From Chthoniobacterales bacterium (GTDB taxonomy: Bacteria; Verrucomicrobiota; Verrucomicrobiia; Chthoniobacterales; DASVRZ01), in contig JBDSQB010000016.1 in the NCBI GenBank assembly GCA_039930045.1, positions 1 to 64,000 of the forward strand: a DNA stretch of 64,000 nucleotides, given 5' to 3'. The notes under the pieces were generated by a model, which worked only from the letters and a program-made list of their open reading frames with translations, was not told the origin of the DNA and did no database searches. Shown one piece after another: positions 25,973 to 35,028 of the stretch (positions are counted from its first letter, which is position 1; each line of letters starts with the position of its first letter). Both the position numbers and the translations under genes were made by a program.

Positions 25973-27685
25973 ATGAGCACTGAAACACCCGCCGCCTCGA
26001 AGCCTCTCAACGCCAACGAAGGCATCAAAGTCGCCTCCAACCTCCTTCGCGGCACCATTGCTGAGGATCTGGCCGACACCTCGACCGGGGCCATTTCCGA
26101 GCAAAACGGCCAGCTCACCAAATTCCACGGCATGTATTTGCAGGACGATCGCGACCTGCGCAATGCCCTTAAAAAAGTCGGAAAGGAAAAGGCATTCGCC
26201 TTCATGCTCCGCGTCCGTCTGCCCGGAGGTCGCGCCACGCCCGGGCAATGGATTGCCCTCGACACGCTCGCCGGAGAAATGGCCTCGCCATCGCTCCGTC
26301 TCACCACGAGGCAGACATTCCAGTTCCATGGGATTCTAAAGGGCAACGTGAAGGCGCTCGTCCAGCGGATGCACCGGGTGTTATTGGACTCGATTGCCGC
26401 CTGCGGCGACGTCAACCGCAACGTCATGGCTCCGCCGAACCCCGAATACAGCGGCGTCTCCCGCAAGGTTTACGATCAGGCCGTCGCCTGGAGCGAATTC
26501 GCGCTGCCGAAGACGCACGCCTATCACGAGATTTATCTGGATGAGGAATTGGTCGCTGGCGGCGAGGCCGAGCCGATGTATGGCCCGACCTATCTCCCGC
26601 GCAAATTCAAGACCGCCTTTGTGCTCCCGCCATCGAACGACGTGGATATTTTTTCCCAGGACTTGGGTTTCATTGCCATCGTCGAGCACGGCGAGGTCGT
26701 CGGTTACAACGTCACCGTCGGCGGCGGACTCGGCATGAGCCACGGCAACGCCGAAACATTTCCTCGCCTGGCCGATGTCCTCGGTTTCATCACGCCAGAG
26801 AAGGTCAACGCCATCGGCGAGGCCGTGCTCGTCACCCAGCGCGATTACGGTGATCGCACCAATCGCAAGCACGCCCGCTTGAAATACACCATCGAAGATC
26901 GCGGCATCGAGTGGTTTAAGGGCGAGGTCGAACTCCGCTCCGGGATCCAGTTTGAGCCCGCACGGGAGTTCCATTTCACCACCATCGAAGACCCGCACGG
27001 CTGGCACGAATGCGCCGACCACACGTGGTTCTACGGCCTGCACATTTTGAGCGGACGCATCAAGGACATCCCCGGCTGGTCCATGAAGACCGCGTTGCGC
27101 GAGATCGCGGAACTCCTCAACGGCACCACCGCTGATTTCCGTCTCACTCCGTCGCAAAACCTGAGCATTTCCGGCGTCACGGCTGAGAAAAAGGACGAGA
27201 TCGACGCCATTCTCGCCAAGCACAGCCTCACTCGCGAAAACCACCACACCAAGCTGCGCCTGAACGCGCTCTCCTGCGTCGCACTGCCCACCTGCGGGCT
27301 GGCCCTGGCCGAGAGCGAGCGCATTCTGCCCCAGCTTTTGGAGAAATTCGAAGTCGTCCTCGACGAGGCTGGCCTGCGGGAGGACGCCATCAGCTTGCGC
27401 ATCACGGGCTGCCCGAATGGCTGCGCCCGCCCGTATCTTGCCGAGATCGGCTTGGTCGGTCGCGCGCCCAACAAATACGCGCTCTACCTCGGGGCGAGTT
27501 ACAATGGAACGCGACTCAACCGCCTTGTTTCCCCGAGCGTGACCCTCGACGACGCCGTCGCTTTGGTGACGCCGATCATCAAGCGCTACGCCTTGGAGCG
27601 GAATGCTGGCGAAGGTTTCGGAGACTTCTGCGACCGCTCCGTGCTCCCCGCCGACGCCACCTTCCACAGCATCGGGACGGTGTAG
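25973..27685 (+). CDS. cysI: Sulfite reductase hemoprotein (CysI-type)
   Basis: A cytoplasmic siroheme and 4Fe-4S enzyme reducing sulfite to sulfide. ATG 25973 (MSTETPAASKPLN) gives 570 residues, normal for CysI. The cluster-siroheme ligands are all present: CVALPTC (Cys435 and Cys441) and GCPNGCARP (Cys480 and Cys484). The N-terminal half carries the two ferredoxin-like halves seen in sulfite and nitrite reductases (QLTKFHGMYLQDDRDLR, SLRLTTRQTFQFHGIL). The CX5C and CX3C pattern with CARPYLAEIGLVG favours CysI over NirA. No CysJ flavoprotein is near, so the electron donor is encoded elsewhere. Confidence 0.9.
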   Translation: MSTETPAASKPLNANEGIKVASNLLRGTIAEDLADTSTGAISEQNGQLTKFHGMYLQDDRDLRNALKKVGKEKAFAFMLRVRLPGGRATPGQWIALDTLAGEMASPSLRLTTRQTFQFHGILKGNVKALVQRMHRVLLDSIAACGDVNRNVMAPPNPEYSGVSRKVYDQAVAWSEFALPKTHAYHEIYLDEELVAGGEAEPMYGPTYLPRKFKTAFVLPPSNDVDIFSQDLGFIAIVEHGEVVGYNVTVGGGLGMSHGNAETFPRLADVLGFITPEKVNAIGEAVLVTQRDYGDRTNRKHARLKYTIEDRGIEWFKGEVELRSGIQFEPAREFHFTTIEDPHGWHECADHTWFYGLHILSGRIKDIPGWSMKTALREIAELLNGTTADFRLTPSQNLSISGVTAEKKDEIDAILAKHSLTRENHHTKLRLNALSCVALPTCGLALAESERILPQLLEKFEVVLDEAGLREDAISLRITGCPNGCARPYLAEIGLVGRAPNKYALYLGASYNGTRLNRLVSPSVTLDDAVALVTPIIKRYALERNAGEGFGDFCDRSVLPADATFHSIGTV

Positions 27686-27689
27686 TTTC

Positions 27690-27793
27690 GGGAGCGCACG
27701 CGTCTCGCGTGCTCCATTGGGCGTCTCGCCCAATGGGTGAATCCAGCTTCCCGGCGAGACGCCGGCAAGGACACGCGAGACGCGTGCGCTCCC
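27690..27793. repeat. Cloverleaf-like palindromic element between convergent genes
   Basis: Outer arms 27690-27711 and 27772-27793 are perfect 22-bp reverse complements. Inside are two more perfect hairpins: CATTGGGCG-TCT-CGCCCAATG (27715-27735) and CCGGCG-AGA-CGCCGG (27751-27765). Each outer arm also folds alone (GCACGCG-TCT-CGCGTGC). All four units share the core GCG-TCT-CGC or its complement. It lies between cysI and the exonuclease gene and its last base is part of the exonuclease stop codon. Confidence 0.88.
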
Positions 27794-28728
27794 TAGAACG
27801 TAAATTCGCCTTGGCCTTTTGCTGGAGTTGAAACAGCGGCGTTGCCTAGTTTCGCGGCCTCGGTTTCGATCTCGGCGGTGAGACCTTTGAATTCGCATTT
27901 CCGCATCTCGGCGATCCACTCGGGATATTTCGGCGAGATGGTCAATTTCTCCAGCGGCAGGGGCAGGGGAAGATCAAGGTCGAGGCGGACCATTTCGCAG
28001 TTTTGCTCGATCTGGGCTCGGGAGCTGATGATTTTCTCGCGGACTTTTTCGCTGGCAATGGCGCTGGGGTTGTCGAGCATGGCGCCGATGCTGCCGAATT
28101 GCTGAATGAGTTGCGTGGCGGTCTTCGGGCCGATGCCGGAGACGCCGGGGATGTTGTCCACGCTGTCGCCGATGAGAGCGAGAATGTCGCCAATCTGCGG
28201 AGGAGCGACGCCCCATTTTTTCAAGACAGCGTCGGGTCCGAGCAAGGCGTGCGGGTCGGTGGGCTGGGCGAGGTCGGTTTTGTTCGTCGAATAGACGTGG
28301 ACGAGCGGTCCGACGAGTTGGAAGAGGTCTTTGTCGTTGGTAGCCAGGAGAGTTTCGTAACCCATATCGCGGGCGGCGACGGCGTAGCTGGCCATGAGGT
28401 CGTCGGCTTCGTGGCCTTCGAGTCCGAGGCTGGCGAGACCCATCATCGGAACGAGATCGCGGATGAGCCCGAGTTGGGGAATCATGTCGCCGGGCATCTC
28501 GGTGCGCTGGGCTTTGTAGTCGGGTTGCAACTGGGTGCGACGTTCGGGAAGTCCCTCGTCCCAGATGACGGCGGCGAGGTCGGGCTGGAGGTCTTTGAGC
28601 ATTTTCCGCACGGTCTTGACGAAGCCATAGACGGCGTTGGTCGGAGTCCCGGCGGAATTCGTCAGGCCGCGAATGGCGAAAAACGAGCGGTAAACGTAGT
28701 AATGCCCGTCGATGAGAAGCAGCTTCAT
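27793..28728 (-). CDS. Stand-alone 5'-3' exonuclease/flap nuclease (PolI N-terminal type)
   Basis: ATG 28728 (MKLLLIDGHYYVYRSFFAI) gives 311 residues matching the 5'-3' exonuclease domain of DNA polymerase I without the polymerase. Metal-binding acids appear in LLLIDGHYY, AAVIWDEGLPERR, LEGHEADDLMA and LATNDKDLFQLV. The helix-3-turn-helix DNA-binding element is DNIPGVSGIGPKTATQLI. Such free-standing proteins process flaps or RNA primers. A full polA is not in this window, so a duplication cannot be excluded. The frame extends upstream to 28776, but that part does not look like the family. Confidence 0.88.
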   Translation of the reverse strand: MKLLLIDGHYYVYRSFFAIRGLTNSAGTPTNAVYGFVKTVRKMLKDLQPDLAAVIWDEGLPERRTQLQPDYKAQRTEMPGDMIPQLGLIRDLVPMMGLASLGLEGHEADDLMASYAVAARDMGYETLLATNDKDLFQLVGPLVHVYSTNKTDLAQPTDPHALLGPDAVLKKWGVAPPQIGDILALIGDSVDNIPGVSGIGPKTATQLIQQFGSIGAMLDNPSAIASEKVREKIISSRAQIEQNCEMVRLDLDLPLPLPLEKLTISPKYPEWIAEMRKCEFKGLTAEIETEAAKLGNAAVSTPAKGQGEFTF

Positions 28729-28741
28729 GCGAGTTGCTTGT

Positions 28742-29365
28742 TTATGGCACGGGGGTGACGGAGACGGTGCCCTCAAGTCCGGGCTGGCCCTTGACGGCGG
28801 CGGTGATGAGGTAGGTGTTGCCTGCCGTCATGGTGCGGGTGGGGACGGCTTCGTTGTACTCCAAGCGCTCGCCGGGGTTGATCGTGAGGACGCTCACCTC
28901 TTGGGCAAACGTGCGGTTGGTCGAATAGGAGTAGAAGATTTTTCCATCGATGTTGCGTCCGGTGATCTCGATGCGCTGACTGGTGGGGAAGGTGAGCGAA
29001 ACCATCGTGCTGGTGTAATTGGTGACCAAAATGCGGAGGCCGAGCTGGCTGGTGCCGTGGAGCGACGGCGCGGCGGAGTCGGGTTCGACGGTGACTTGAA
29101 TGCCTTTCAGGCGGGCAGTGGACGCGGAGTCATTTTTGGCGAACGGATGCAGCACGCGCCAGCCGAGGCCGTGCTTCGGAGCGGGCTGGAAAGCAGTCGC
29201 GGCAGCCGACGGAGCGGGGGCGGGTTCGCTGCGGGCGAACGGATGCAAAATGCGCCAGCCGAGGCCGTGCTCTCCGGGCGGATGATATTTGGGAGCCTTG
29301 GGTTCGGTGGAGCAGGCGGCGAGGCCAAGCAGAAGGAGGGCGAAAACGGAAGAGCGGACTTGCAT
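28742..29365 (-). CDS. Lipoprotein with duplicated HGLGWR-LHPFA motif
   Basis: From ATG 29365 the 207-residue protein has a lipobox (LLLLGLAACSTE). Residues about 32-75 hold two copies of a short motif, HGLGWRILHPFA and HGLGWRVLHPFA, separated by an Ala/Pro-rich spacer. The C-terminal 110 residues look like a beta-sandwich (LRILVTNYTSTMVSLTFPTS, NPGERLEYNEAVPT). I do not recognise the domain, but it resembles BsuPI-like or intracellular-proteinase-inhibitor folds in pattern. It is 13 bp upstream of the exonuclease gene on the same strand. Confidence 0.7.
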   Translation of the reverse strand: MQVRSSVFALLLLGLAACSTEPKAPKYHPPGEHGLGWRILHPFARSEPAPAPSAAATAFQPAPKHGLGWRVLHPFAKNDSASTARLKGIQVTVEPDSAAPSLHGTSQLGLRILVTNYTSTMVSLTFPTSQRIEITGRNIDGKIFYSYSTNRTFAQEVSVLTINPGERLEYNEAVPTRTMTAGNTYLITAAVKGQPGLEGTVSVTPVP

Positions 29366-29428
29366 TCCAATCGGATACACAAATGGGTTGGAGGTTGCAA
29401 TGGAGTTCGATTTCGCGGACAAGAGACC

Positions 29429-29914
29429 ATGCGCCGTTTCCTCCTGTTCCCTCTGCTCGTCGTGCTCGGCCTGGCCTCCATCGCCGGAGCGAAAAAATCG
29501 CCGCAGGTGATCGTCCGCTTTTACGCTGAGGTCGCGGAAAACAATGGCGATACCTTTGGCACACCAGTGCCGCTGCTCGATGGGTCGGGTTCCATTCGAG
29601 TCTCGAAGATCGCCACTGTCTCGGAGCAGGACATCGTGGCGTTCACTCCCTTTCAAAATGCCGACGGCTCGATCGGTGCTTACTTTTACCTCGATGAACA
29701 CGGCCAGCTCCTCCTCGAAACGCTCAGCATGGAGCAGCGGGGGAAGGTGCTCGTGGCGCTCGTCAATGGCCGTCATGTCGCCGATCTGCTCATCGACAAA
29801 CGCATCAGCGACGGGATCGCGGTCATTCCCGCCGGACTGACTCCGCAGGATCTCGATCTCATGCGCAAGAAGATGAAATTGCGCGAGAGTCGCAATGCGG
29901 CTGTGAAAACGTAG
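29429..29914 (+). CDS. Small secreted protein resembling the SecD P1 head
   Basis: ATG 29429 gives 161 residues with a signal peptide (MRRFLLFPLLVVLGLASIAG, then AKKS). The remainder includes VRFYAEVAENNG, GAYFYLDEHGQLLLETLSME, GKVLVALVNGRHVADLLID and VIPAGLTPQDLDLMRKKMK. This order (substrate-facing strand, LVNGRHV, then a helical pair after a GLT turn) looks like the P1 head of SecD. No SecD membrane region is present, so it is a free periplasmic version of that fold. The function is unknown. Confidence 0.65.
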   Translation: MRRFLLFPLLVVLGLASIAGAKKSPQVIVRFYAEVAENNGDTFGTPVPLLDGSGSIRVSKIATVSEQDIVAFTPFQNADGSIGAYFYLDEHGQLLLETLSMEQRGKVLVALVNGRHVADLLIDKRISDGIAVIPAGLTPQDLDLMRKKMKLRESRNAAVKT

Positions 29915-29967
29915 CAGGTTGAACTGACCCAAAGGCGGGAAAATTTTGCCCCCGGAGGCATCGTCCC

Positions 29968-29996
29968 TTGACGCATCGCCGCCGGTCGGGTATTTG
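29968..29996 (+). promoter_or_regulatory. Putative sigma-70 type promoter of nusA
   Basis: TTGACG (29968-29973), a 17-base spacer and TATTTG (29991-29996). The spacing is ideal. Transcription would begin about 30003, upstream of the hairpin at 30019 and 70 bp before the nusA ATG. Confidence 0.6.
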
Positions 29997-30018
29997 TAGG
30001 CCAGTTGATCGAGTGAGC

Positions 30019-30047
30019 AGAGTGGGAACGACTTCCCACTCTTTTTT
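30019..30047 (+). terminator. Intrinsic terminator in the nusA leader (possible attenuator)
   Basis: Perfect 10-bp stem AGAGTGGGAA (30019-30028) and TTCCCACTCT (30033-30042) with loop CGAC, followed by T at 30043-30047. It lies between the putative promoter and the nusA ATG (30071), only 24 bp before the ATG. There is little room for another promoter after it. Confidence 0.85.
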
Positions 30048-30070
30048 GTCTCGACACGAAATTTCAAATC

Positions 30071-31318
30071 ATGAACGCCGAGCTTATTGCCTATATCGAC
30101 CACCTGGAACGCGACAAAGGGATCAACCGCAGCGTCGTTCTGGAAGCTTTGCAGACCGCGTTGTTGTCCGCTTCTCGCCGTTCCGTCGGTCCTGCCCGCG
30201 AAATGCGCATCGACATCGATCCGAAAACGGGCGCCATCAAGGCACTGGCCAACCTGATCGTGGCCGATCCGGTGATGAATGAGCACGAGCAAATCTCGAT
30301 CACGAAAGCCCAACGGATTAAGAAAGACGCGCATGTCGGCGAGGTCATTGAGGTGGAAGTCACCCCTAAGGATTTTGGTCGTGTCGCCGCGCAGACCTGC
30401 CGCCAGACCATGCTGCAACGCATCCGGCTCGCGGAAAAAGAGAACCTTTACGACGAGTTTAAGGATCGCGCCGGAGAGATCGTCAGCGGGACAGTTCGCC
30501 GGTTCGAGCGTTCCGACGTGATCATCGACTTGGGCAAGTTTGAGGCGATCATGCCTCAGCGTGAACGGGTTACGACGGAAGATTACAACATCGGCGACCG
30601 CATTCGTGCTTACGTCGTTGCCGTGGAAAACGGAGCCCGCGGCCCGGAAATCATTCTTTCCCGCAGCCATCCCAATTTTATCCGCCGTCTCTTTGAACTT
30701 GAAGTCAGCGAAATCGCCGACCGCACGGTCGAGATCAAAGCCATCGCTCGCGAAGCCGGTTTCCGAGCGAAAGTCGCCGTTCACAGCAGCATCGACAAAG
30801 TGGACCCGGTCGGTTCCTGCGTCGGAATGCGTGGCAGTCGCGTGAAAAACATCGTCCGCGAACTCAACAACGAAAAAGTGGATATCATCCGCTGGAGCGC
30901 CGACCCCAAGGAGTTCGTTCTCGAGGCTCTCAAGCCGGCCAAGGTCAAAAACATCGTCATCGACGAGACCAAGAAAGCCATGCAAATCACCGTGGACGAG
31001 GATCAGCTTTCCCTCGCCATCGGCAAGCGCGGCCAGAATGCCCGCCTCACCTCGCGCCTAACTGGCTGGGAGATCAATATTTCCAAAGGCGAATCCGCCG
31101 CCGACGTCTTCGAGCATCGCGTCTCCGCTGCCGCGAAAGCACTGGCCACACCGCTGGGCATCGAGGAATCCGTTGCGCGTCAACTGGTTACGGGTGGCGT
31201 CAGCACACTCGAAATGCTGGCCGACCTAGAAGCAGAGGACATTGCCGGCATCCTCGGAATCGATCCCGAAGCCGCAGCCCCGATCCTCGAAGCCGCCAAA
31301 AAAGCACGCGGCGAATGA
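30071..31318 (+). CDS. nusA: Transcription termination/antitermination factor NusA
   Basis: A 415-residue RNA polymerase-binding protein. Order: N-terminal domain (MNAELIAYIDHLERDKG to about 130), S1 domain (GEIVSGTVRRFERSDVIIDL, about 137-200), two KH domains with GMRGSRVKNIVRELNNEKVD and QLSLAIGKRGQNARLTS, then a helix-hairpin-helix tail (IEESVARQLVTGGVSTLEML and IAGILGIDPE). It acts in pausing, termination and antitermination. The usual rimP gene is not directly upstream. It heads the nusA-infB-rbfA-nrnA-truB-ribF operon and has a terminator in its own leader. Confidence 0.96.
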   Translation: MNAELIAYIDHLERDKGINRSVVLEALQTALLSASRRSVGPAREMRIDIDPKTGAIKALANLIVADPVMNEHEQISITKAQRIKKDAHVGEVIEVEVTPKDFGRVAAQTCRQTMLQRIRLAEKENLYDEFKDRAGEIVSGTVRRFERSDVIIDLGKFEAIMPQRERVTTEDYNIGDRIRAYVVAVENGARGPEIILSRSHPNFIRRLFELEVSEIADRTVEIKAIAREAGFRAKVAVHSSIDKVDPVGSCVGMRGSRVKNIVRELNNEKVDIIRWSADPKEFVLEALKPAKVKNIVIDETKKAMQITVDEDQLSLAIGKRGQNARLTSRLTGWEINISKGESAADVFEHRVSAAAKALATPLGIEESVARQLVTGGVSTLEMLADLEAEDIAGILGIDPEAAAPILEAAKKARGE

Positions 31319-31373
31319 AACCGCTACCCTCTCACGAGGTGGCAGCAAAAAAGCACTTACTAAAATTTTCTGA

Positions 31374-33605
31374 ATGGCAACACGAGCAACAACCAAATCC
31401 AGCTCTCCGACGAAGTCCTCTGGCAAACCGCCATTAGGCAAGAAGCACGTTCCGCACGCTGCTCCTGAAAAAACGGCTCCCGCCGAGCCTGTCACACCGG
31501 CTGTTCCTGTCGTCGCCGAGGATCTGATTTCTCCCAAGAAAAAGAAGGTGATCTCGGCCGATGCCATCAAGCCAACGGTTCGCATCGGTGCCGCGCCCAT
31601 TCACAAGCCGAAGCCCGTCGCTCACGCTCCGGTCGCACCTGCGCCGAAAGCTCAGGCCGTTTCTCTGATCGACGCCAAGCCCGCCAAAAGCGGCGACGAA
31701 AAAAAACATCGTCACACATTGCCGCCGATCTCGCGGATCACTGGTGCCAGCACGCCGGTGGCCGAAGTGGTCCCAGCGCCCGTCGCTCCTGTGGAAAATG
31801 CCGAACCGGAAGTTTCTGAGTCGGGTGAGATCATTATCCACATCAAGCCGCCGATCATCGTCAAGGAACTGGCGACGCAGCTCAAACTCCGCCCGTTCGA
31901 GGTCATCAAAGACCTCATGGCGATGGGTATTTTTGCGAACATCAACCAAACCATCGAGCCCGACACGGCGGCGGCGGTCTGCAAGTTGCATGGAGCGATT
32001 TTTGAAGTCGAGAAACGCGAAAAAGGCGGCGGCGTCCACAAGGCCGAGGTCGTCATCGTTGCGCCACCCGCTCCCGTCGAAGTCCAGGAGGACGAACTCG
32101 TCCCGCGCCCACCGGTCATCACATTTATGGGCCATGTCGATCACGGCAAGACCTCGTTGATGGACGCCATTCGCAAAACTCGCGTTGCCGCTGGTGAAGC
32201 GGGCGGAATCACCCAGCACATCGGCGCGTATTCCGTCGAGCGGAACGGCCATAAAATCACTTTCCTCGATACTCCAGGCCACGCCGCTTTTACCCAGATG
32301 CGCGCTCGTGGAGCGAATCTTACCGACATCGTCGTGCTCGTCGTCGCCGCTGATGACGGTCTGATGCCGCAGACGATCGAGGCGATCAACCACGCCAAGG
32401 CTGCCAAGGTCAAAATCGTCGTTGCGATCAACAAAATCGATCTTCCTTCCGCCAACGTGGACCGCGTGAAAACGCAACTTCAGGACAAGGGTCTGCAACC
32501 CGAGGATTGGGGCGGCGATACGATCTGCGTTCCCGTCTCCGCAACGAAGGGCAAAGGCATCGACGAACTGCTCGAGCTCGTGCTTCTCGAAGCCGAAGTC
32601 CTCGAATTGCGAGCTGACCCGAAATCCGCCGCTCGCGGCACCGTCATTGAATCGCAAGTCGAAACGGGCCGCGGTCCGACCGCCACCATTTTAGTGCAAG
32701 TCGGCACGCTCAAATTGGGTGATCCATTCATCTGCGGAAATTTCTCTGGCAAAGTCAAAGCGATGACCATCGACACCGGTGCCTCTGTAAAAACAGCCGG
32801 CCCCTCGACTCCGGTCAAAGTCCTCGGCTTCACCGGCGTTCCCGCTTCAGGCGACGAATTTCTTGTCATGGAAACCGAAAAAGCCGCCAAGGCTCTCGGG
32901 GAAGAACGCCTCCATTCCGTTCGCCAGACGAAGCTCGCCGCCCCGGCGCGTGCCACGCTGGAAAACCTTTTCGACGCGATGGCCGACGAGCAGCACAAGC
33001 TCATCGAGATTATTCTCAAGTGCGATGTGCACGGCTCCCTGGAAGCCGTTTCCTCCTCGTTGAACGACATCAAGAGCAAGAAAATCAACCTGCGCATCAT
33101 CCACAGCGGCGTCGGTCCGATTACCGAATCCGACGTGCTTTTGGCGACCGCATCGAATGCCGTCATCATTGGTTTCAACGTCAAAGTCGAGAACTCCGCA
33201 GCCAACTCGGCTCGTCGGGAAGACGTTCAGATCAAGCTGTTTAGCATCATTTACGAGCTCATCGACCAAGTGAAGGAAGCCATGGTCGGCCTGCTCGATC
33301 CAGAGACTCGTGAAGCCATCGTTGGCCATGCCGAGGTCAAGCAAGTGTTCGATCTCACCCGCGGCACGGTCGCCGGTTGTATCGTCACCGACGGACGCAT
33401 CGTTCGCACCGGACGCGCCCGCGTTCTGCGGCGCAAACAGGCAGTGTTCGACGGCTCGATGTCCACGCTGCGCCGGTTTACGGACGAGGTTAAAGAGGTC
33501 CGCAACGGTCTCGAGTGCGGCATCAAGCTGGCCAACTACGACGAATATCAAGAGGGCGACATCATCGAGTGTTACACCCTCGAGAAGTTCACCCAGAAGC
33601 TCTAG
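31374..33605 (+). CDS. infB: Translation initiation factor IF-2
   Basis: A 743-residue GTPase that brings initiator tRNA to the 30S subunit. An Ala/Pro/Lys-rich disordered N terminus (about 1-150) is followed by the IF2N-like element ([20 protein letters not shown]). The G domain has GHVDHGKTS (G1), DTPGHAAF (G3) and NKIDLP (G4). Domains II-IV follow, with [17 protein letters not shown] and ending in LEKFTQKL. It is 55 bp after nusA and belongs to the same operon. Confidence 0.96.
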   Translation: MATRATTKSSSPTKSSGKPPLGKKHVPHAAPEKTAPAEPVTPAVPVVAEDLISPKKKKVISADAIKPTVRIGAAPIHKPKPVAHAPVAPAPKAQAVSLIDAKPAKSGDEKKHRHTLPPISRITGASTPVAEVVPAPVAPVENAEPEVSESGEIIIHIKPPIIVKELATQLKLRPFEVIKDLMAMGIFANINQTIEPDTAAAVCKLHGAIFEVEKREKGGGVHKAEVVIVAPPAPVEVQEDELVPRPPVITFMGHVDHGKTSLMDAIRKTRVAAGEAGGITQHIGAYSVERNGHKITFLDTPGHAAFTQMRARGANLTDIVVLVVAADDGLMPQTIEAINHAKAAKVKIVVAINKIDLPSANVDRVKTQLQDKGLQPEDWGGDTICVPVSATKGKGIDELLELVLLEAEVLELRADPKSAARGTVIESQVETGRGPTATILVQVGTLKLGDPFICGNFSGKVKAMTIDTGASVKTAGPSTPVKVLGFTGVPASGDEFLVMETEKAAKALGEERLHSVRQTKLAAPARATLENLFDAMADEQHKLIEIILKCDVHGSLEAVSSSLNDIKSKKINLRIIHSGVGPITESDVLLATASNAVIIGFNVKVENSAANSARREDVQIKLFSIIYELIDQVKEAMVGLLDPETREAIVGHAEVKQVFDLTRGTVAGCIVTDGRIVRTGRARVLRRKQAVFDGSMSTLRRFTDEVKEVRNGLECGIKLANYDEYQEGDIIECYTLEKFTQKL

Positions 33606-33649
33606 TTTTCATGGGAGTTGCAGTCCATTCTGCGCTCCCCCTATTAGCC

Positions 33650-34045
33650 ATGAACCATCGTCTTCAGCGCGTGCAGGAGCTCATCAAACGCGAGCTCAGC
33701 GACATCATCCAGCGGCATATCCGTTTCGATGGCGTCATCGTCACGATCAACGAAGTCGATATCACGCCCGATCTGAAGCAGGCGCACGTCTTCATTTCCG
33801 CCCTTGGCGGCACGGGGCAAACGACGAATTACCAGAGCATTCTTCACAAGCTGGAGAGCAATCGAAAAATGCTTCAGCAGGAAATGAGCAAGCGCGTGGT
33901 CATCAAATACACACCGCATTTGCACTTCAAATTCGACACCACCGCCGAACGCGCGACGCGGATTTTCTCGATTCTCGAGGAACTCGACAGCGAGGGCAAT
34001 CCCACGGGAGTTCCATCGGAATCTGAGGACCGCGAGGATTCGTGA
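33650..34045 (+). CDS. rbfA: Ribosome-binding factor A
   Basis: ATG 33650 (MNHRLQRVQELIKRELSDII) gives 131 residues, normal for RbfA. This small KH-like protein binds the 30S subunit and helps 16S rRNA maturation at the 5' end. The diagnostic ITINEVDITPDLKQAHVFIS-type strand and the C-terminal FKFDTTAERATRIFSILEEL helix are present (split here into short pieces). It follows infB by 44 bp, with a copy of the 16-bp word (33615-33630) in the gap. Its stop overlaps the GTG start of nrnA. Confidence 0.93.
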   Translation: MNHRLQRVQELIKRELSDIIQRHIRFDGVIVTINEVDITPDLKQAHVFISALGGTGQTTNYQSILHKLESNRKMLQQEMSKRVVIKYTPHLHFKFDTTAERATRIFSILEELDSEGNPTGVPSESEDREDS

Positions 34046-35028
34046 ACGCCACCTTTGCCGAGATTGGCGACGCGATCGCACGCCACCAGAAGTTCCTTGT
34101 CCTGAGTCACATGCGACCCGACGGAGACGCCCTCGGCTGCGAGATTGCGATAACGCTCGCCTTGCAAAAACTTGGCAAAGATGTCACCGCTTGGAACGAA
34201 GACGGGATGCTCGCCAAACTGCGTTTCTTGCCCGGTTCTGACTCCGTCGCCAAGCCGACTGAAACTCCGCTGGATTTCGACGTTGTCCTCGTGCTCGACA
34301 CTGCTGTGCAAGAGCGTGTTGGAACTCCGCTCAAAAGCATCGGCAGCGCTAAAATCTGGATCAACATCGATCACCACCACAGCAACCCGGAATACGGCGA
34401 TTTGAGTTACATCGACTCGAAAGCACCAGCGACGGGTCAGATTTTGTTCGAGCTGTTCACCGCTCTGGGCTGGGAAATCGACGCAGCGATGGCGGAAAAT
34501 TTGTTCGTCGCCATCTCGACCGACACCGGCTCGTTTCAATATCCCTCGACCACGGCGCGCACTTACGAGATTGGCGCGGAACTCATCAAACGTGGGGCCG
34601 ATGTCGGTCGCATCTCTCGTGATCTTTACGACAGTTACCCACTGCGACGCATCCAGCTTTTGCGGTCGCTGCTCAACGAACTAACCTTTTCCAGCGACAA
34701 CCGCGTTGCCAGCTTCGCTCTCACCCAAGCTGCCGCGCAATCCATCGGCGTCATTCCCGAGGACAATGAGGGTCTCATCGACCACATTCGCGCCGTCGAA
34801 GGCGTCATCGTCGCCATCTTTTTCGAGGAGCTTTCCGGAAAAGACTCGGGTCGCATTCGTATCAGCATGCGCTCGAAAGACCCGAAAGTCAGCGTTTCCG
34901 CCATTTGCCAGCAATTTGGCGGCGGCGGACATATTTTGGCCGCCGGAGCCCGCATGCGCGGCACGCTCGACGACGTCCGCCGACAAGTTTTAGAAACCAC
35001 AGATCATGAAATCCGCAGCCACGCTTGA
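34042..35028 (+). CDS. nrnA: Bifunctional oligoribonuclease/PAP phosphatase NrnA (DHH family)
   Basis: A 328-residue DHH/DHHA1 phosphoesterase that degrades nano-RNAs and can remove phosphate from pAp. Metal-binding motifs are SHMRPDGDALG (DHH motif I), LVLDTAVQ, IDHHHSN (DHH motif III) and ISTDTGSFQYPST. The DHHA1 part ends with FGGGGHILAAGARM. It starts at GTG 34042, with TGA of rbfA overlapping, and its 3' end overlaps truB by 23 bp. The place in this operon is the standard one in many bacteria. Confidence 0.93.
   Translation: MNATFAEIGDAIARHQKFLVLSHMRPDGDALGCEIAITLALQKLGKDVTAWNEDGMLAKLRFLPGSDSVAKPTETPLDFDVVLVLDTAVQERVGTPLKSIGSAKIWINIDHHHSNPEYGDLSYIDSKAPATGQILFELFTALGWEIDAAMAENLFVAISTDTGSFQYPSTTARTYEIGAELIKRGADVGRISRDLYDSYPLRRIQLLRSLLNELTFSSDNRVASFALTQAAAQSIGVIPEDNEGLIDHIRAVEGVIVAIFFEELSGKDSGRIRISMRSKDPKVSVSAICQQFGGGGHILAAGARMRGTLDDVRRQVLETTDHEIRSHA

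Noticed and set aside
29366-30985. Upstream extension of the minus-strand ORF beginning near 30985
   Set aside because: It runs through the nusA start and leader in antisense; only the 28742-29365 part with a lipobox looks like a gene.
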